A stretch of 64,000 bases of DNA from positions 372,001-436,000 of the forward strand of contig JBBEBP010000016.1 in the NCBI GenBank assembly GCA_040882255.1, read 5' to 3'. This stretch comes from PWQG01 sp040882255. Lineage in GTDB: Bacteria > Pseudomonadota > Gammaproteobacteria > Pseudomonadales > Pseudohongiellaceae. The position numbers and the translations under genes are program-made. A model generated the notes under the pieces. It was not told the origin of the DNA. It saw nothing but the letters and a program-made list of their open reading frames with translations, and searched no databases. Positions 53,905 to 63,075 of this stretch are shown piece after piece; position 1 is the first letter of the stretch; the number at the start of each line of letters is the position of its first letter.

Positions 53905-54737
53905 ACTTTTTTATGAAACTGACACAGGCCGCCGAAGCGAAGCTGGCGAATGCCAACACCGGCGGGCCTGCGGTGAGCCTCACGCAGATGGCCATCGGAG
54001 ACGGAAATGGAAACCCAGTTGGTATCCCGCAGGGGGATGAAACTGACCTGGTTCGGGAAGTCTACCGGACAGACATCAACAGCCTGGGCCAGAACGCCTC
54101 GGATCCGACCATCATGCAAGCAGAAGCAGTCATCTCTGCCGCAACAGGTGGCTGGGCAGTTCGCGAGGTCGGCGTATTCGATGCCGAGGGTGATTTGTTT
54201 GCATACGGCAACTTCCCTGACACGTACAAACCGACAGCTGCAGAAGGCAGCACTCGAGACATGCTGATTGCTGCAGCACTCAAGGTGGGCAACGCGGATA
54301 ACGTCGAACTGGTCATTGACGCCAGCATTGTTGTAGCCACTAGGCAGTGGGTTTTGAACACCATCACAGCAGCCTATCTGCTACCTGGTGGGACTACCGG
54401 CCAGGTGCTCACCAAAGCCAGCAACGAAGACGGTGACTCCGAGTGGAGGGACATGACTGACGCGGTGAACATCACCGTGGACGTCATCAAGGAGGAACAG
54501 ACTGCAGCAGCAGACCAGCAACAATTCACGCTCAGCGTGGTTACCACGGATGGCGTTGCAGTGTACGTCGATGGACTGCGGCGTGTCGACTTTACCGTGA
54601 TCGACCAGGTCACGATCGAGATGGATGATGGCCTGCCGGCCGATGCACACGTCCTGTTCGTGCAGAACGAACCGAACGAGCCGCTGAAGCTGCGCAGACT
54701 GGTCCGATTCAGTGGATTCTTCATGGGGCAGATCTGA
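53901..54737 (+). CDS. Tail-collar fibre protein (DUF3751 type, H-like)
   Basis: 278 residues. N-terminal collar domain ALTQMAIGDGNGNPVGIPQG-like (TQMAIGDGNGNPVG) and GWAVREVGVFDAEGDLFAYG. Shorter than P2 H (about 669), lacking the long receptor-binding part, which here is probably supplied by the genes around it. ATGA overlap with I. Confidence 0.85.
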   Translation: MNFFMKLTQAAEAKLANANTGGPAVSLTQMAIGDGNGNPVGIPQGDETDLVREVYRTDINSLGQNASDPTIMQAEAVISAATGGWAVREVGVFDAEGDLFAYGNFPDTYKPTAAEGSTRDMLIAAALKVGNADNVELVIDASIVVATRQWVLNTITAAYLLPGGTTGQVLTKASNEDGDSEWRDMTDAVNITVDVIKEEQTAAADQQQFTLSVVTTDGVAVYVDGLRRVDFTVIDQVTIEMDDGLPADAHVLFVQNEPNEPLKLRRLVRFSGFFMGQI

Positions 54738-55060
54738 TGGCAAGTGGAAAACTGGGCGCGGCGGCCCTAAACGCCGATGTATACACGCCCGTGTACGAAG
54801 TACCGAGCAACAAAGCGACAACGCTCAATATATTGGCGGTGAATCGCGGAGGGGGAGCAGCAAAGATCCGAGTAGCAATCACAACAGAGTCTACTACTCC
54901 TCTGGATGCTGATTTTATTGAATTCGATGCACAGTTATCAGGTGGGGGAGGCATCTTCGAGCGCACTGCGCTCGTTGCTGGGGACGGAGAAAAGATCATG
55001 GTCCGAGCGTCAACTGATGACGTTTCTGTACGCATTCACGGTTTCGAGGAGGATCTGTAA
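54737..55060 (+). CDS. Small beta-rich phage structural protein
   Basis: 107 residues. Text such as VYTPVYEVPSNKATTLNILA suggests a beta-sandwich decoration or fibre-base protein. Overlaps both neighbours by one base (TAATG-type/TGATG). Not a P2 gene. Confidence 0.55.
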   Translation: MASGKLGAAALNADVYTPVYEVPSNKATTLNILAVNRGGGAAKIRVAITTESTTPLDADFIEFDAQLSGGGGIFERTALVAGDGEKIMVRASTDDVSVRIHGFEEDL

Positions 55061-56013
55061 TGGGACGAGTATTGGAGGGTGGGAAACCCGCCGGATCACA
55101 GAATCAGGTGACGTCAACCCGTACGGTTGGCGCAGGATTTATGGGCCAATTCGGCAATGGTATGTGGGAATCCTTTTATAAGAATGGGACATTCATTGTG
55201 CCCGAGAATGTTGCACAGATTCGAGTCCGTACTATTGGCGGTGGCGGGGAAGGTGTAAAGAATGATTCCTCCACCGGCGCAGCCGGCGGGTCGAGCAGCT
55301 TCGGGGCCTTAATCAGCGCAACCGGTGGCAGTGGTGCTTCAGGTCAAACAGGTGGTGGCGGTGGTTTTGGCACCGGCGGAGACTTTCAAGCCAATGGAGG
55401 GGTGGGGGGTGATGGCCTGCCACCTGGAGAATTCTTTTCAGGCAGCCCAGGTTCTGGCGGCGCCGCCGGCTCGCAATTGGGGAATGGGGGCAACGGAAGC
55501 ACTGGTCACGGTGGGGGCGGTGGCGTCGGATCCGGACACGGCGGAAAAGGTGGTGGCGGCTCACCATTCGGTCCGGTCCTAACAGGTTTCGCAGCTCCTG
55601 ACATAGCAGGTAATTCGGCAGAAAGTGGCGCCTCTGAACAGCTGTACATTAACGAGATAAATGCACAGATCCGATTTCCATTCGATTGCTTTACAGGAGG
55701 TGGAGGACAAGCCGGTAACGCAGGTACTGGCGGACCAGGAGCCGGCGGTGGCACCGCAAGTGGAAGTGGAGGGCCAGGTGGAACCGGAGGTGGAGGTGGT
55801 AGCGCCGGAGCAAACAACGGCGGGCGCGGTGGAATTGGTGGAGGTGGTGGTGGAAGCACAGATTATGCTGGCGCCGGCGGGGGCGGTGGCGGCTATGCAC
55901 ACGGAATATTCGACGTTACGCCAGCGGATACCTTTTCCGTCACAGTTGGTCTCGGAGGCGAATCCGGAAAGTCAGGTCCCGGCGGCAACGGCATTGTAAT
56001 TGTGGAGTACTAA
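55060..56013 (+). CDS. Glycine-rich fibre-tip adhesin candidate
   Basis: 317 residues, of which about residues 60-300 are Gly-rich runs (for example GGTGGGGGSAGANNGGRGGIGGGGGG in shorter pieces). This composition matches the polyglycine-II helix sandwich of gp38-type adhesins of T-even/S16 phages. N terminus has a plain attachment domain (FYKNGTFIVPENVAQIRVRT). Ends GPGGNGIVIVEY, a frequent end of such domains. Adhesin role is inference. Confidence 0.6.
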   Translation: MGRVLEGGKPAGSQNQVTSTRTVGAGFMGQFGNGMWESFYKNGTFIVPENVAQIRVRTIGGGGEGVKNDSSTGAAGGSSSFGALISATGGSGASGQTGGGGGFGTGGDFQANGGVGGDGLPPGEFFSGSPGSGGAAGSQLGNGGNGSTGHGGGGGVGSGHGGKGGGGSPFGPVLTGFAAPDIAGNSAESGASEQLYINEINAQIRFPFDCFTGGGGQAGNAGTGGPGAGGGTASGSGGPGGTGGGGGSAGANNGGRGGIGGGGGGSTDYAGAGGGGGGYAHGIFDVTPADTFSVTVGLGGESGKSGPGGNGIVIVEY

Positions 56014-56015
56014 TC

Positions 56016-56450
56016 ATGGCGAACTATGCACGAGTAAGAAATAACATTGCGGTTGACGTATCCACCAACCCTGAATCACATTTTCACCCAGATATCGCTG
56101 GGGAGTTCGAATCAGTTCCTGACCAAGTTGAGAGGCGTTGGCGCTTGGTTGACGGAGAGTGGAAGGCACCAGAGCCCTCTATTCCCACTGATCGAGACCC
56201 AAAGGATACGCCTGCAATCAGTCCCGTCGATTTCATGCTCCTGTTCACGTCCCAGGAGCGCGTCGCTATTAAAGCTGCCAGGGAGAATGATCAGATCGTG
56301 GCTGACTTCTTCGACCTGCTGGAGGATCCTCGACTGGATCGAGTACGTCTCAGTCAGCCCGCCGTCCAGGAAGGAGTTCAATACCTCGCAACCCAGGCGC
56401 TGATAACAGAAGCTCGCCGGGACGAAATCCTGCAGGGCGGCGCCCAATAG
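56016..56450 (+). CDS. Tail fibre assembly/chaperone-like phage protein
   Basis: 144 residues. N terminus like fibre-assembly proteins (ANYARVRNNIAVDVSTNPES, HFHPDIAGEFESVP), C-terminal half helical. Position after the putative adhesin agrees with an assembly factor; the family is not certain. Confidence 0.5.
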   Translation: MANYARVRNNIAVDVSTNPESHFHPDIAGEFESVPDQVERRWRLVDGEWKAPEPSIPTDRDPKDTPAISPVDFMLLFTSQERVAIKAARENDQIVADFFDLLEDPRLDRVRLSQPAVQEGVQYLATQALITEARRDEILQGGAQ

Positions 56451-56460
56451 CGCAGCCCTG

Positions 56461-56481
56461 TTGTACCCAGTATCCGGACAA
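56461..56481 (+). promoter_or_regulatory. Late-activator site before FI (TTGT-N13-ACAA)
   Basis: TTGT at 56461-56464 and ACAA at 56478-56481, 92 bp before the FI start. Corresponds to P2 PF. A GTGCGCCTGCGCAGGC stem region (about 56499-56514) follows. Confidence 0.6.
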
Positions 56482-56573
56482 CGGCGCAAGCTTCCCCCGT
56501 GCGCCTGCGCAGGCAAGCATGACAACGTTCGTGCAACCGAATCGCACACGCTTAACCTCCGCAGGAGCACATC

Positions 56574-57752
56574 ATGCCTGATACCTACCACCACGGGATC
56601 CGAGTTGTCGAGATCAACGAAGGCACCCGCCCGATCCGGACCGTGTCCACCGCCGTCATCGGCTTGGTGGCAACTGCATCGGATGCTGATGCTGACCGCT
56701 TTCCGCTAAACGAGCCCGTTCTGATCACCGATCTGTACAGCGCGCTCGGCGATTCAGGGACCAGCGGAACTCTGGGTCCTGCTTTGCGCGCTATCGTCGA
56801 GGAGACCCGGGCAATCGTGGTCGTAGTGCGTGTCGAGGAAGGCATCGATGATGCGGCCACGTCAGCGAATGTCATTGGCGATGTCGACGCAGAGACCGGT
56901 GACAAAACCGGTCTGCAAGCCCTGCTGGTAGCCGAACAGAAACTGGGCGTGAAACCTCGCATCCTGGGCGTCCCCGGGCTGGACGACGACGCGGTCGCCG
57001 CAGCGCTGATCACGGTGGCGCAGTCCCTGCGCGGATTCGCCTATCTCTCGGCCAATGGCGCCGAAACGAAAGAGGAGGCTGTAACCTACCGGGACACTCT
57101 CAGTGCTCGCGAAGCCATGGTTCTGTGGCCCAACTGGTCCGCATTCAACACCACCACGGAACAGACTGAGTCCCTGCCGCCCGTAGCCAAGGCCCTGGGG
57201 CTGCGCGCCCGCCTGGACAACGAAATCGGTTGGCACAAGACGCTATCAAACATGGCGGTCAACGGTGTCACCGGCATCACCAAGGACGTTTCCTGGGATC
57301 TGCAGGACCCGGCCACTGACGCCGGCCACCTGAATGAGAACGACATCACCACTCTGATCAACAAGAACGGATTCCGCTACTGGGGATCACGGACGACCAG
57401 TGATGACGTCCAGTTCGCGTTCGAGAACTACACTCGCACTGCCCAGGTCATCGCCGACACGATCGCAGAGGCTCATCTGTGGGCAGTTGACAAGCCCATG
57501 CACCCGTCACTGGCTCGCGACATCATTGAGGGCATCAATGCCAAATTCCGGGACTGGGTGCGCCGCGGCTATCTGCTTGGCGGCATGGCCTGGCTGGACA
57601 CCGAAGCCAACAGCACGGGGTCGCTGCAGAGCGGCAAGCTGTACATCGACTACGACTACACCCCGGTCCCGCCGCTTGAGAACCTCGGCTTCCAGCAGCG
57701 CATCACGGACCGATACCTGCTGGACTTCGCTGACCGCGTTGCGGCCGCGTGA
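56574..57752 (+). CDS. FI: Tail sheath protein (gpFI-like)
   Basis: 392 residues (P2 FI 396). Diagnostic text: YHHGIRVVEINEGTRPIRTV, GFRYWGSRTTSDD and YTPVPPLENLGFQQRITDRY. Contractile sheath. AGGAG before the ATG. Confidence 0.97.
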   Translation: MPDTYHHGIRVVEINEGTRPIRTVSTAVIGLVATASDADADRFPLNEPVLITDLYSALGDSGTSGTLGPALRAIVEETRAIVVVVRVEEGIDDAATSANVIGDVDAETGDKTGLQALLVAEQKLGVKPRILGVPGLDDDAVAAALITVAQSLRGFAYLSANGAETKEEAVTYRDTLSAREAMVLWPNWSAFNTTTEQTESLPPVAKALGLRARLDNEIGWHKTLSNMAVNGVTGITKDVSWDLQDPATDAGHLNENDITTLINKNGFRYWGSRTTSDDVQFAFENYTRTAQVIADTIAEAHLWAVDKPMHPSLARDIIEGINAKFRDWVRRGYLLGGMAWLDTEANSTGSLQSGKLYIDYDYTPVPPLENLGFQQRITDRYLLDFADRVAAA

Positions 57753-57776
57753 GCTGACATCCGATAGGAGGACTAC

Positions 57777-58286
57777 ATGGCACTGCCCAAGAAACTGAAA
57801 GACTTCAACCTGTTCGGTGACGGCAACAACTGGCAGGGGCAGATCCCGAGTATCACCCTTCCGGAGCTCGCCCGCAGCACGGAAGAATATCGGGGCGGCG
57901 GCATGGATGGCACGGTCGAGATCGACATGGGCCAGAACGTCATTGAGTTCGGCTGGACCGCCGGCGGCATGATTGCAGAGATCTTCGATGGCTTCGCCAG
58001 CCCAGTGCATGACGCGAGCCTGCTGCGCTTCACTGGCGCTTACGAGTCCGATGAAACCGGCGACATCACGCCGGTGGAGATCGTGGTTCGGGGCCGTCAC
58101 AAGACCATCAATCCGGGCACAGCCGAAGCTGGCAGCAACAACCAGATCGAGGTCACCACCACTTGCTCCTATTTCAAGCTCACCGTGGACGGCGAAGAGA
58201 TCCTGGAAATTGATGTCCCGGGCATGGTGCTGAACGTACGCGGTGTAGACCGGTTGGCCGAACGCCGGCAGGCGCTCGGCCTGTAA
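57777..58286 (+). CDS. FII: Tail tube protein (gpFII-like)
   Basis: 169 residues (P2 FII 172). LPKKLKDFNLFGDGNNWQGQ and GMDGTVEIDMGQNVIE are family text. AGGAGG upstream of the ATG at 57777. Confidence 0.97.
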   Translation: MALPKKLKDFNLFGDGNNWQGQIPSITLPELARSTEEYRGGGMDGTVEIDMGQNVIEFGWTAGGMIAEIFDGFASPVHDASLLRFTGAYESDETGDITPVEIVVRGRHKTINPGTAEAGSNNQIEVTTTCSYFKLTVDGEEILEIDVPGMVLNVRGVDRLAERRQALGL

Positions 58287-58327
58287 ACCACCCTATCACC
58301 ACCTGACACCAGAGGGAGAGCCACAGC

Positions 58328-58645
58328 ATGGCGGAAACACCACTGAAAGCCGAAAGCGCCGTTCAGCAAACCACAGTGACACTGGAGACTCCTATCCGCC
58401 GTGGCAACACCACGGTGAAGGAAGTCCATGTACGCAAGCCTGTCGCCGGCGCATTTCGAGGCGTTGCCCTGGTCGATGTTCTGCAGATGGAGGCCCAGGC
58501 GCTGCAGAAGGTGTTGCCACGCATTACAGATCCCGCGCTGCAGGAGCAGGAAATCCGCAACCTCGATCCGGCCGACATGTTCCAGTTCGGTGAGGTGCTG
58601 GCAGGTTACGTCACCCCAAAGAAATACAAGGCGGCGGAGGACTGA
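58328..58645 (+). CDS. E: Tail assembly protein E (zero-frame product)
   Basis: 105 residues (P2 E 91). VTLETPIRRGNTTVKEVHVR is typical. Near its end a slippery heptamer (58615-58621) allows a shift to E'. Together these are tape-measure chaperones. Confidence 0.92.
   Translation: MAETPLKAESAVQQTTVTLETPIRRGNTTVKEVHVRKPVAGAFRGVALVDVLQMEAQALQKVLPRITDPALQEQEIRNLDPADMFQFGEVLAGYVTPKKYKAAED
58615..58621 (+). promoter_or_regulatory. Predicted -1 frameshift site, CCCAAAG
   Basis: In the E frame the bases read C-CCA-AAG, the X-XXY-YYZ form. After slipping back one base the frame is open from 58621 without a stop through the E' region to 58806, giving a product of about 159 residues. P2 E/E' uses the same strategy. 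Confidence 0.7.
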
Positions 58646-58671
58646 CCCTTCCCGCCTTTGTCGAAGACGCC

Positions 58672-58806
58672 ATGTCCGACATCGCCCTGGTGTTTCACTG
58701 GCCGCCAGACACTATGGACAGAATGCCACTGGATGAGCTGACCGCCTGGCGGGAACGTGCCCGCGAACGATACGAGACGAAACCCGGGACACAAACCAGG
58801 AGCTGA
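58672..58806 (+). CDS. E': GpE family protein E' (expressed as the E-E' frameshift)
   Basis: 44 residues from the ATG at 58672: MSDIALVFHWPPDTMDRMPL then DELTAWRERARERYE, the GpE domain of P2 (W...M..L.E...WRE.A..R). It sits in the -1 frame relative to E; made mainly as the extension of E, probably. Confidence 0.88.
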   Translation: MSDIALVFHWPPDTMDRMPLDELTAWRERARERYETKPGTQTRS

Positions 58807-58809
58807 ACC

Positions 58810-61020
58810 GTGGCCCGCAACCTCAACCTGCAAGTAGTCCTCGACACTATCGACCGCGCCACCGGCCCTCTCAAGAAGATTGCCGGCGGCTCACGCGGTG
58901 CAGGCAAGGCCATCCGCGAGACCCGCGACCACCTCCGCAGCCTGGAGAATGCCCAGAAGGACCTCAAAGGCTTCGCCAACCTTAAACGCAGCAGCGAGGC
59001 CACCGCTACCGCCCTCGATGAGCAACAGCGAACGGTCCGCGACCTCACGCGCCAGATCGACAACGCTGAAGGGTCCACAAAGCAACTCACACGCCAACGT
59101 AGCGCCGCCATCCGGCAAGCCCGTAAGCTCAAAAACCAGTACGGGAAGGAGCAGCGGCAGCTGCAGGATCTGCGTGGCAGCATGCGCCGTGTGGATGGCG
59201 TCACTGGATCCCTATCCGAGCAACAGCGCGAACTGTCACGGCGCGTTGAAACTGCCAACCGGCGCCTGGAGGCACAGAAGCTGGCCATGGACAGGCTCGG
59301 CAAGGCTCGTGTCGGTGAAAAGTTCCGCAACATGACGTCCGCCGTGGGACGATTCACCAGGCAGGCCGCGCTCGCCGGCACGATCGCCGGCGGTGGGATC
59401 TTCGCCCTGGCCAATTCCACTGCCGCACTGGGAGACGACGTATCCAAGACGGCCGACAAGCTCGGCATCGGCATCGAGGCGCTGCAGGAGTACCGCTACG
59501 CCGCCGAACGCTCCGGTATTGCCACCAATACATTCGACATGGCTACCCAGCGTATGGTTCGCCGCGTCTCCGAAGCCGCCCAGGGCACCGGGGAGGCACA
59601 GGACGCATTGAAGGAACTCGGATTGGATGCCGGCCTATTGGCCAGTCTGTCGCCAGACAAGCAGATCAACCGCATTGCCGACGCCATGTCGGCCGTGCCC
59701 ACACAGAGTGACCGGATCCGCCTGGCGATGAAGCTGTTCGACAGCGAAGGCGTGGCCATGGTCAACATGCTACGTGAAGGCTCGGACGGCCTGCAGGAAC
59801 TACGGGAGCAAAGCCGCCTCACCGGCTACATACTGAGCGAGAAAGCAGCCCGGGATGCGGAAGTGTTCACCGACAGGCTCACAGACGCCCGCCTGAGCCT
59901 TTCCGGCATGAAAAACATCCTGGGCGCTGAGCTCATGCCGGTCATCAGTGATCTGATGAAGACCTTCAGCGAATGGATGGTAGAGAACCGTGACAGGGTC
60001 CAAGCGTTCGCCAGGACATTCGCGGAGCGGTTCCGGGAAGCAGTCCCGACCCTCATCAGCCTGGTCAAGGGGCTGGCGGCTACCGCCGGCGCGCTCGCGA
60101 CTGCCAGCGGCGTCCTGGCAAACTTGGTGGGCGGGGTGGACAACCTCGGCATCGTGATCGCCGCCCTGCTGGCACTGAAGCCCGTATTGACGATCGTCGC
60201 CTTCGGAAAGGCACTGGTAACTGCAGGTGTGGCAATCGCAAGCCTGGCAACCGGCCTATCCACGGCTGTCATCGCGGCCAAAGCGCTCAAGGTGGCACTG
60301 ATCGCGTCCGGCATTGGCGCAATCATCGCCGGCATCGCCTATGCCGGATACCTGCTGTACAAGCACTGGGGACCGATCAGCGATTTTGTCAGCAATCTGT
60401 GGGGGAGCGTCCGGGAAACCATTGGCGGCTTCCTGGGCTGGCTGGGAGGCCTGCCACGACGATTCATGGGGCTAGGCATGCAACTGATGACCGGCCTGAA
60501 GGATGGCGTTCTCCAGGGCCTGACGGCGGCCAAGGATGCCGTATTGGGCGCTGGTGAAGCTGTCATCGGCTGGTTCAAGGGTAAACTCGGGATCAACTCG
60601 CCCTCACGCGTGTTCGAGGGCTTCGGTTCCAACACCATGCAGGGGTATCAACGCGGGATCCAGCGGGCAGAGCGCGGTCCGGTCCAGCAGATCAATTCTG
60701 TCGCCAGGCGAATTAGCCAGGCCGGCGCGGGGATCGCCCTGGGCGGAGCTATCGCCACCAGCGCGGCTGCAGCGCCTGTCAGCGTCGATGTCGAGCGCTC
60801 TGGCAACATCGCCGTAGATACCCGCGCATCTCTCTCTGCAGCGCCTCAGCAAGGCGGACTGGAGATCCACGGGGGTATTCACGTCAACGTCACCGCCGGC
60901 CCGGGCATGGATGAGGAAGCACTGGCGCAGCACATCGCTTCCGAAGTGCAGCGCGCGCTGGACCGCGCAGCACGGCAGGCGGACGCGCGCCGGCGAAGCG
61001 CCTTCCACGACATCGACTGA
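58810..61020 (+). CDS. T: Tail tape-measure protein (gpT-like)
   Basis: 736 residues (P2 T 815), GTG start 3 bp after E'. N-terminal coiled coils (ARNLNLQVVLDTIDRATGPLK; EQQRTVRDLTRQIDNAEGST), hydrophobic central segments (about residues 450-515) and a C terminus with FKGKLGINSPSRVFEGFGS, a usual tape-measure motif. Sets tail length. Confidence 0.95.
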   Translation: MARNLNLQVVLDTIDRATGPLKKIAGGSRGAGKAIRETRDHLRSLENAQKDLKGFANLKRSSEATATALDEQQRTVRDLTRQIDNAEGSTKQLTRQRSAAIRQARKLKNQYGKEQRQLQDLRGSMRRVDGVTGSLSEQQRELSRRVETANRRLEAQKLAMDRLGKARVGEKFRNMTSAVGRFTRQAALAGTIAGGGIFALANSTAALGDDVSKTADKLGIGIEALQEYRYAAERSGIATNTFDMATQRMVRRVSEAAQGTGEAQDALKELGLDAGLLASLSPDKQINRIADAMSAVPTQSDRIRLAMKLFDSEGVAMVNMLREGSDGLQELREQSRLTGYILSEKAARDAEVFTDRLTDARLSLSGMKNILGAELMPVISDLMKTFSEWMVENRDRVQAFARTFAERFREAVPTLISLVKGLAATAGALATASGVLANLVGGVDNLGIVIAALLALKPVLTIVAFGKALVTAGVAIASLATGLSTAVIAAKALKVALIASGIGAIIAGIAYAGYLLYKHWGPISDFVSNLWGSVRETIGGFLGWLGGLPRRFMGLGMQLMTGLKDGVLQGLTAAKDAVLGAGEAVIGWFKGKLGINSPSRVFEGFGSNTMQGYQRGIQRAERGPVQQINSVARRISQAGAGIALGGAIATSAAAAPVSVDVERSGNIAVDTRASLSAAPQQGGLEIHGGIHVNVTAGPGMDEEALAQHIASEVQRALDRAARQADARRRSAFHDID

Positions 61021-61031
61021 GGACGACAAAC

Positions 61032-61475
61032 ATGATGATGACGCTCGGTATGTTCGTATTCGGCCTAGATACCGCAGCCTATCAGGAACTGCAGCGCCAG
61101 ACCGCCTGGCGTCACAGCGCACAGCAACGAGTGGGCCGCCGGCCAGTACGCCAGTTCCTGGGACCTGGCGAGGATACGATCACACTGACCGGCACGCTCC
61201 TGCCGCTCTTTACCGGCGGGCAGCAAGACCTGGACGAACTGCGGGAGATGGCGAACCAGGGCGACGCCTGGCCCCTCATTGAGGGAAACGGTCGCTACTA
61301 CGGCCTATACGTGATCGAGAGTATGACCGAGCGCAAGAGCCGCCACACCCGAGACGGAACCGCCCAACGTATTGCATTCGATCTGGTGCTGCAGCGAGTC
61401 GATGAGGATCGGGCCCGAGCCCTGCAGCAGATTGGAACAATCAATGGCGCGTCACTGAATGGATCAGTGGCATGA
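61032..61475 (+). CDS. U: Tail protein U
   Basis: 147 residues (P2 U 159). MMMTLGMFVFGLDTAAYQEL, then WRHSAQQRVGRRPVRQFLGP are family text. Three in-frame ATGs (61032, 61035, 61038) are possible. Overlaps D by ATGA. Confidence 0.95.
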   Translation: MMMTLGMFVFGLDTAAYQELQRQTAWRHSAQQRVGRRPVRQFLGPGEDTITLTGTLLPLFTGGQQDLDELREMANQGDAWPLIEGNGRYYGLYVIESMTERKSRHTRDGTAQRIAFDLVLQRVDEDRARALQQIGTINGASLNGSVA

Positions 61476-62503
61476 GAGAGTGGAATACGCGTCAGAGCAG
61501 CCAGCCCCCTCGCAAGCCAGACTACCGGATCACCCTGCCGGATCGCACCATCAGCCGAGAGCTCGAGGCCCGTCTGATCTCGCTGACACTCACAGACCGC
61601 CGCGGTACCGAGTCTGACCAGGTGGACATCATCCTTTCTGATCACGACGGTCGGTTGGAGATCCCGCCTCGAGGCGCTGAGCTCCACGTGGCGATCGGCT
61701 GGAGTGACACCGGCCTGGTGGACCGAGGCACCTACATCGTCGATGAGGTCGAACACAGCGGCCCACCAGACCAACTCACGATCCGTGGCCGCGCTGCGGA
61801 TATGCAGCACAGCCTGCCTGGCAGACGCAGTCAGTCGTGGGACAACGTGACGGTGGGCGAAATCCTGGAAAGCATAGCCGGGCGGCACTCCCTGGGCACA
61901 GCTACCAACCAGGACTTGATGCAACGCACCATCGAGCACATCGACCAGACGGACGAGAGCGACATGCACTTCCTGACTCGTTTGGGCGAGCGTTTCGATG
62001 CGGTGGCCACCATCAAGGCAGGCCGACTTCTGTTCGTTCCAGCCAGTGAGGGTCAGACAGCCAGTGGTACCCCGATCCCTCCGATTACGCTGACCCGGAG
62101 CGACGGAGATCAGCACACTTTCACAATCGCAGAGCGGAATCAGTACAGCGGAGTCATTACGTACTGGCAAGACTACGAGGAGGGAACCCGGGACCTGGTA
62201 CTCGTCGGCTCTGATGAAAATCCGCTAAGAAAGCGGGAAACCTTCGAGTCACGGGAAAGTGCGCGCACTGCGGCCGAGGCTGAATGGCAACGGGTGCAAA
62301 GGGCCGGAGACAGAATATCCCTCACTCTCCATTCAGGAAGGCCGGAAATCCACCCTGAAACTCCATTCCGTGTCTCTGGATGGAAAACGGACATTGAGGA
62401 AGTGCCCTGGGTAATTGCAGAGATAGTTCATAGCATCGACGGCTCGCGCTTCACGTCATCGCTGCAGCTTGAACCATTAAACCTCGAGGATCTGAACACG
62501 TGA
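61472..62503 (+). CDS. D: Late control/hub protein D
   Basis: 343 residues (P2 D 387). RLISLTLTDRRGTESDQVDI and LSDHDGRLEIPPRGAELHVA are family text; gp27/VgrG-like baseplate hub. Last gene of the tail operon. Confidence 0.95.
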   Translation: MREWNTRQSSQPPRKPDYRITLPDRTISRELEARLISLTLTDRRGTESDQVDIILSDHDGRLEIPPRGAELHVAIGWSDTGLVDRGTYIVDEVEHSGPPDQLTIRGRAADMQHSLPGRRSQSWDNVTVGEILESIAGRHSLGTATNQDLMQRTIEHIDQTDESDMHFLTRLGERFDAVATIKAGRLLFVPASEGQTASGTPIPPITLTRSDGDQHTFTIAERNQYSGVITYWQDYEEGTRDLVLVGSDENPLRKRETFESRESARTAAEAEWQRVQRAGDRISLTLHSGRPEIHPETPFRVSGWKTDIEEVPWVIAEIVHSIDGSRFTSSLQLEPLNLEDLNT

Positions 62504-62579
62504 CGCACCGAATATCACAAGGCGTTGCTGGTTGTTTATTGAAGACCAAATCTAATTGCCAACCAGTACCCATTCATCT

Positions 62580-62600
62580 CCTGCGCAATCACTGCGCAGG
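62580..62600 (-). terminator. Hairpin over the end of the four-helix membrane gene
   Basis: CCTGCGCA (62580-62587) and TGCGCAGG (62593-62600), 8 perfect pairs with a 5-nt loop, enclosing the stop codon of the leftward gene. It can also slow transcription coming out of D. No clear T run. Confidence 0.5.
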
Positions 62601-63065
62601 TAAATCTGTATTGTCCCGAACCTGAGATATTATCCCAAAGGTGTAGGCTACTCGGCAAAACAACAAAAATGCCCACAGAAACAAAGAGAACCAGGCAGAA
62701 ATTACAACATACCAAAAATCAAAAGCTTCGGGAGTCAGAGGAAATACAATCAACGGCACACTGGATAGAGATAAGAAGAAACCTGCGAAAATAGCGCGGG
62801 CCAATACCTTTTTGAAAAATCGCATACCACTGGTACGCTCAATTGCACCCAAAAATCCATCTTTGCGAGCAGTTATTGCTCCATACACAGTAAACAGAAA
62901 GCCTGTTTGAATAGACGCCCATCCAAAAATAGCCGAATACAAGTTCGCGAGATCTATTTGTCCAGCTTGCGACCAACATATTATCTTCGCGTGAGCGGCC
63001 AGCAATACGCAGAAAATCAGCGCCGCACCAACCCACGGGAAATGGTTTAAAAATGGCCGTTGCAT
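62589..63065 (-). CDS. Four-helix membrane protein of a prophage two-gene unit
   Basis: 158 residues, four membrane segments (about residues 11-27, 43-65, 87-110 and 116-142) with a charged loop ARKDGFLGAIERTSGMRFFK between the second and third. Begins 10 bp after its partner at 63076, so surely co-transcribed. Base use is visibly AT-richer than the tail genes: 27 of 60 G+C at 62641-62700 against 39 of 60 at 60001-60060. Family not recognised. Confidence 0.75.
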   Translation of the reverse strand: MQRPFLNHFPWVGAALIFCVLLAAHAKIICWSQAGQIDLANLYSAIFGWASIQTGFLFTVYGAITARKDGFLGAIERTSGMRFFKKVLARAIFAGFFLSLSSVPLIVFPLTPEAFDFWYVVISAWFSLFLWAFLLFCRVAYTFGIISQVRDNTDLPAQ

Positions 63066-63075
63066 ATACTCAGTC

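Noticed and set aside
55313..55902. Pro-, His- and Thr/Ser-rich frames opposite the glycine-rich gene
   Set aside because: They are reverse readings of Gly codons (GGN gives NCC), a well-known composition artefact.
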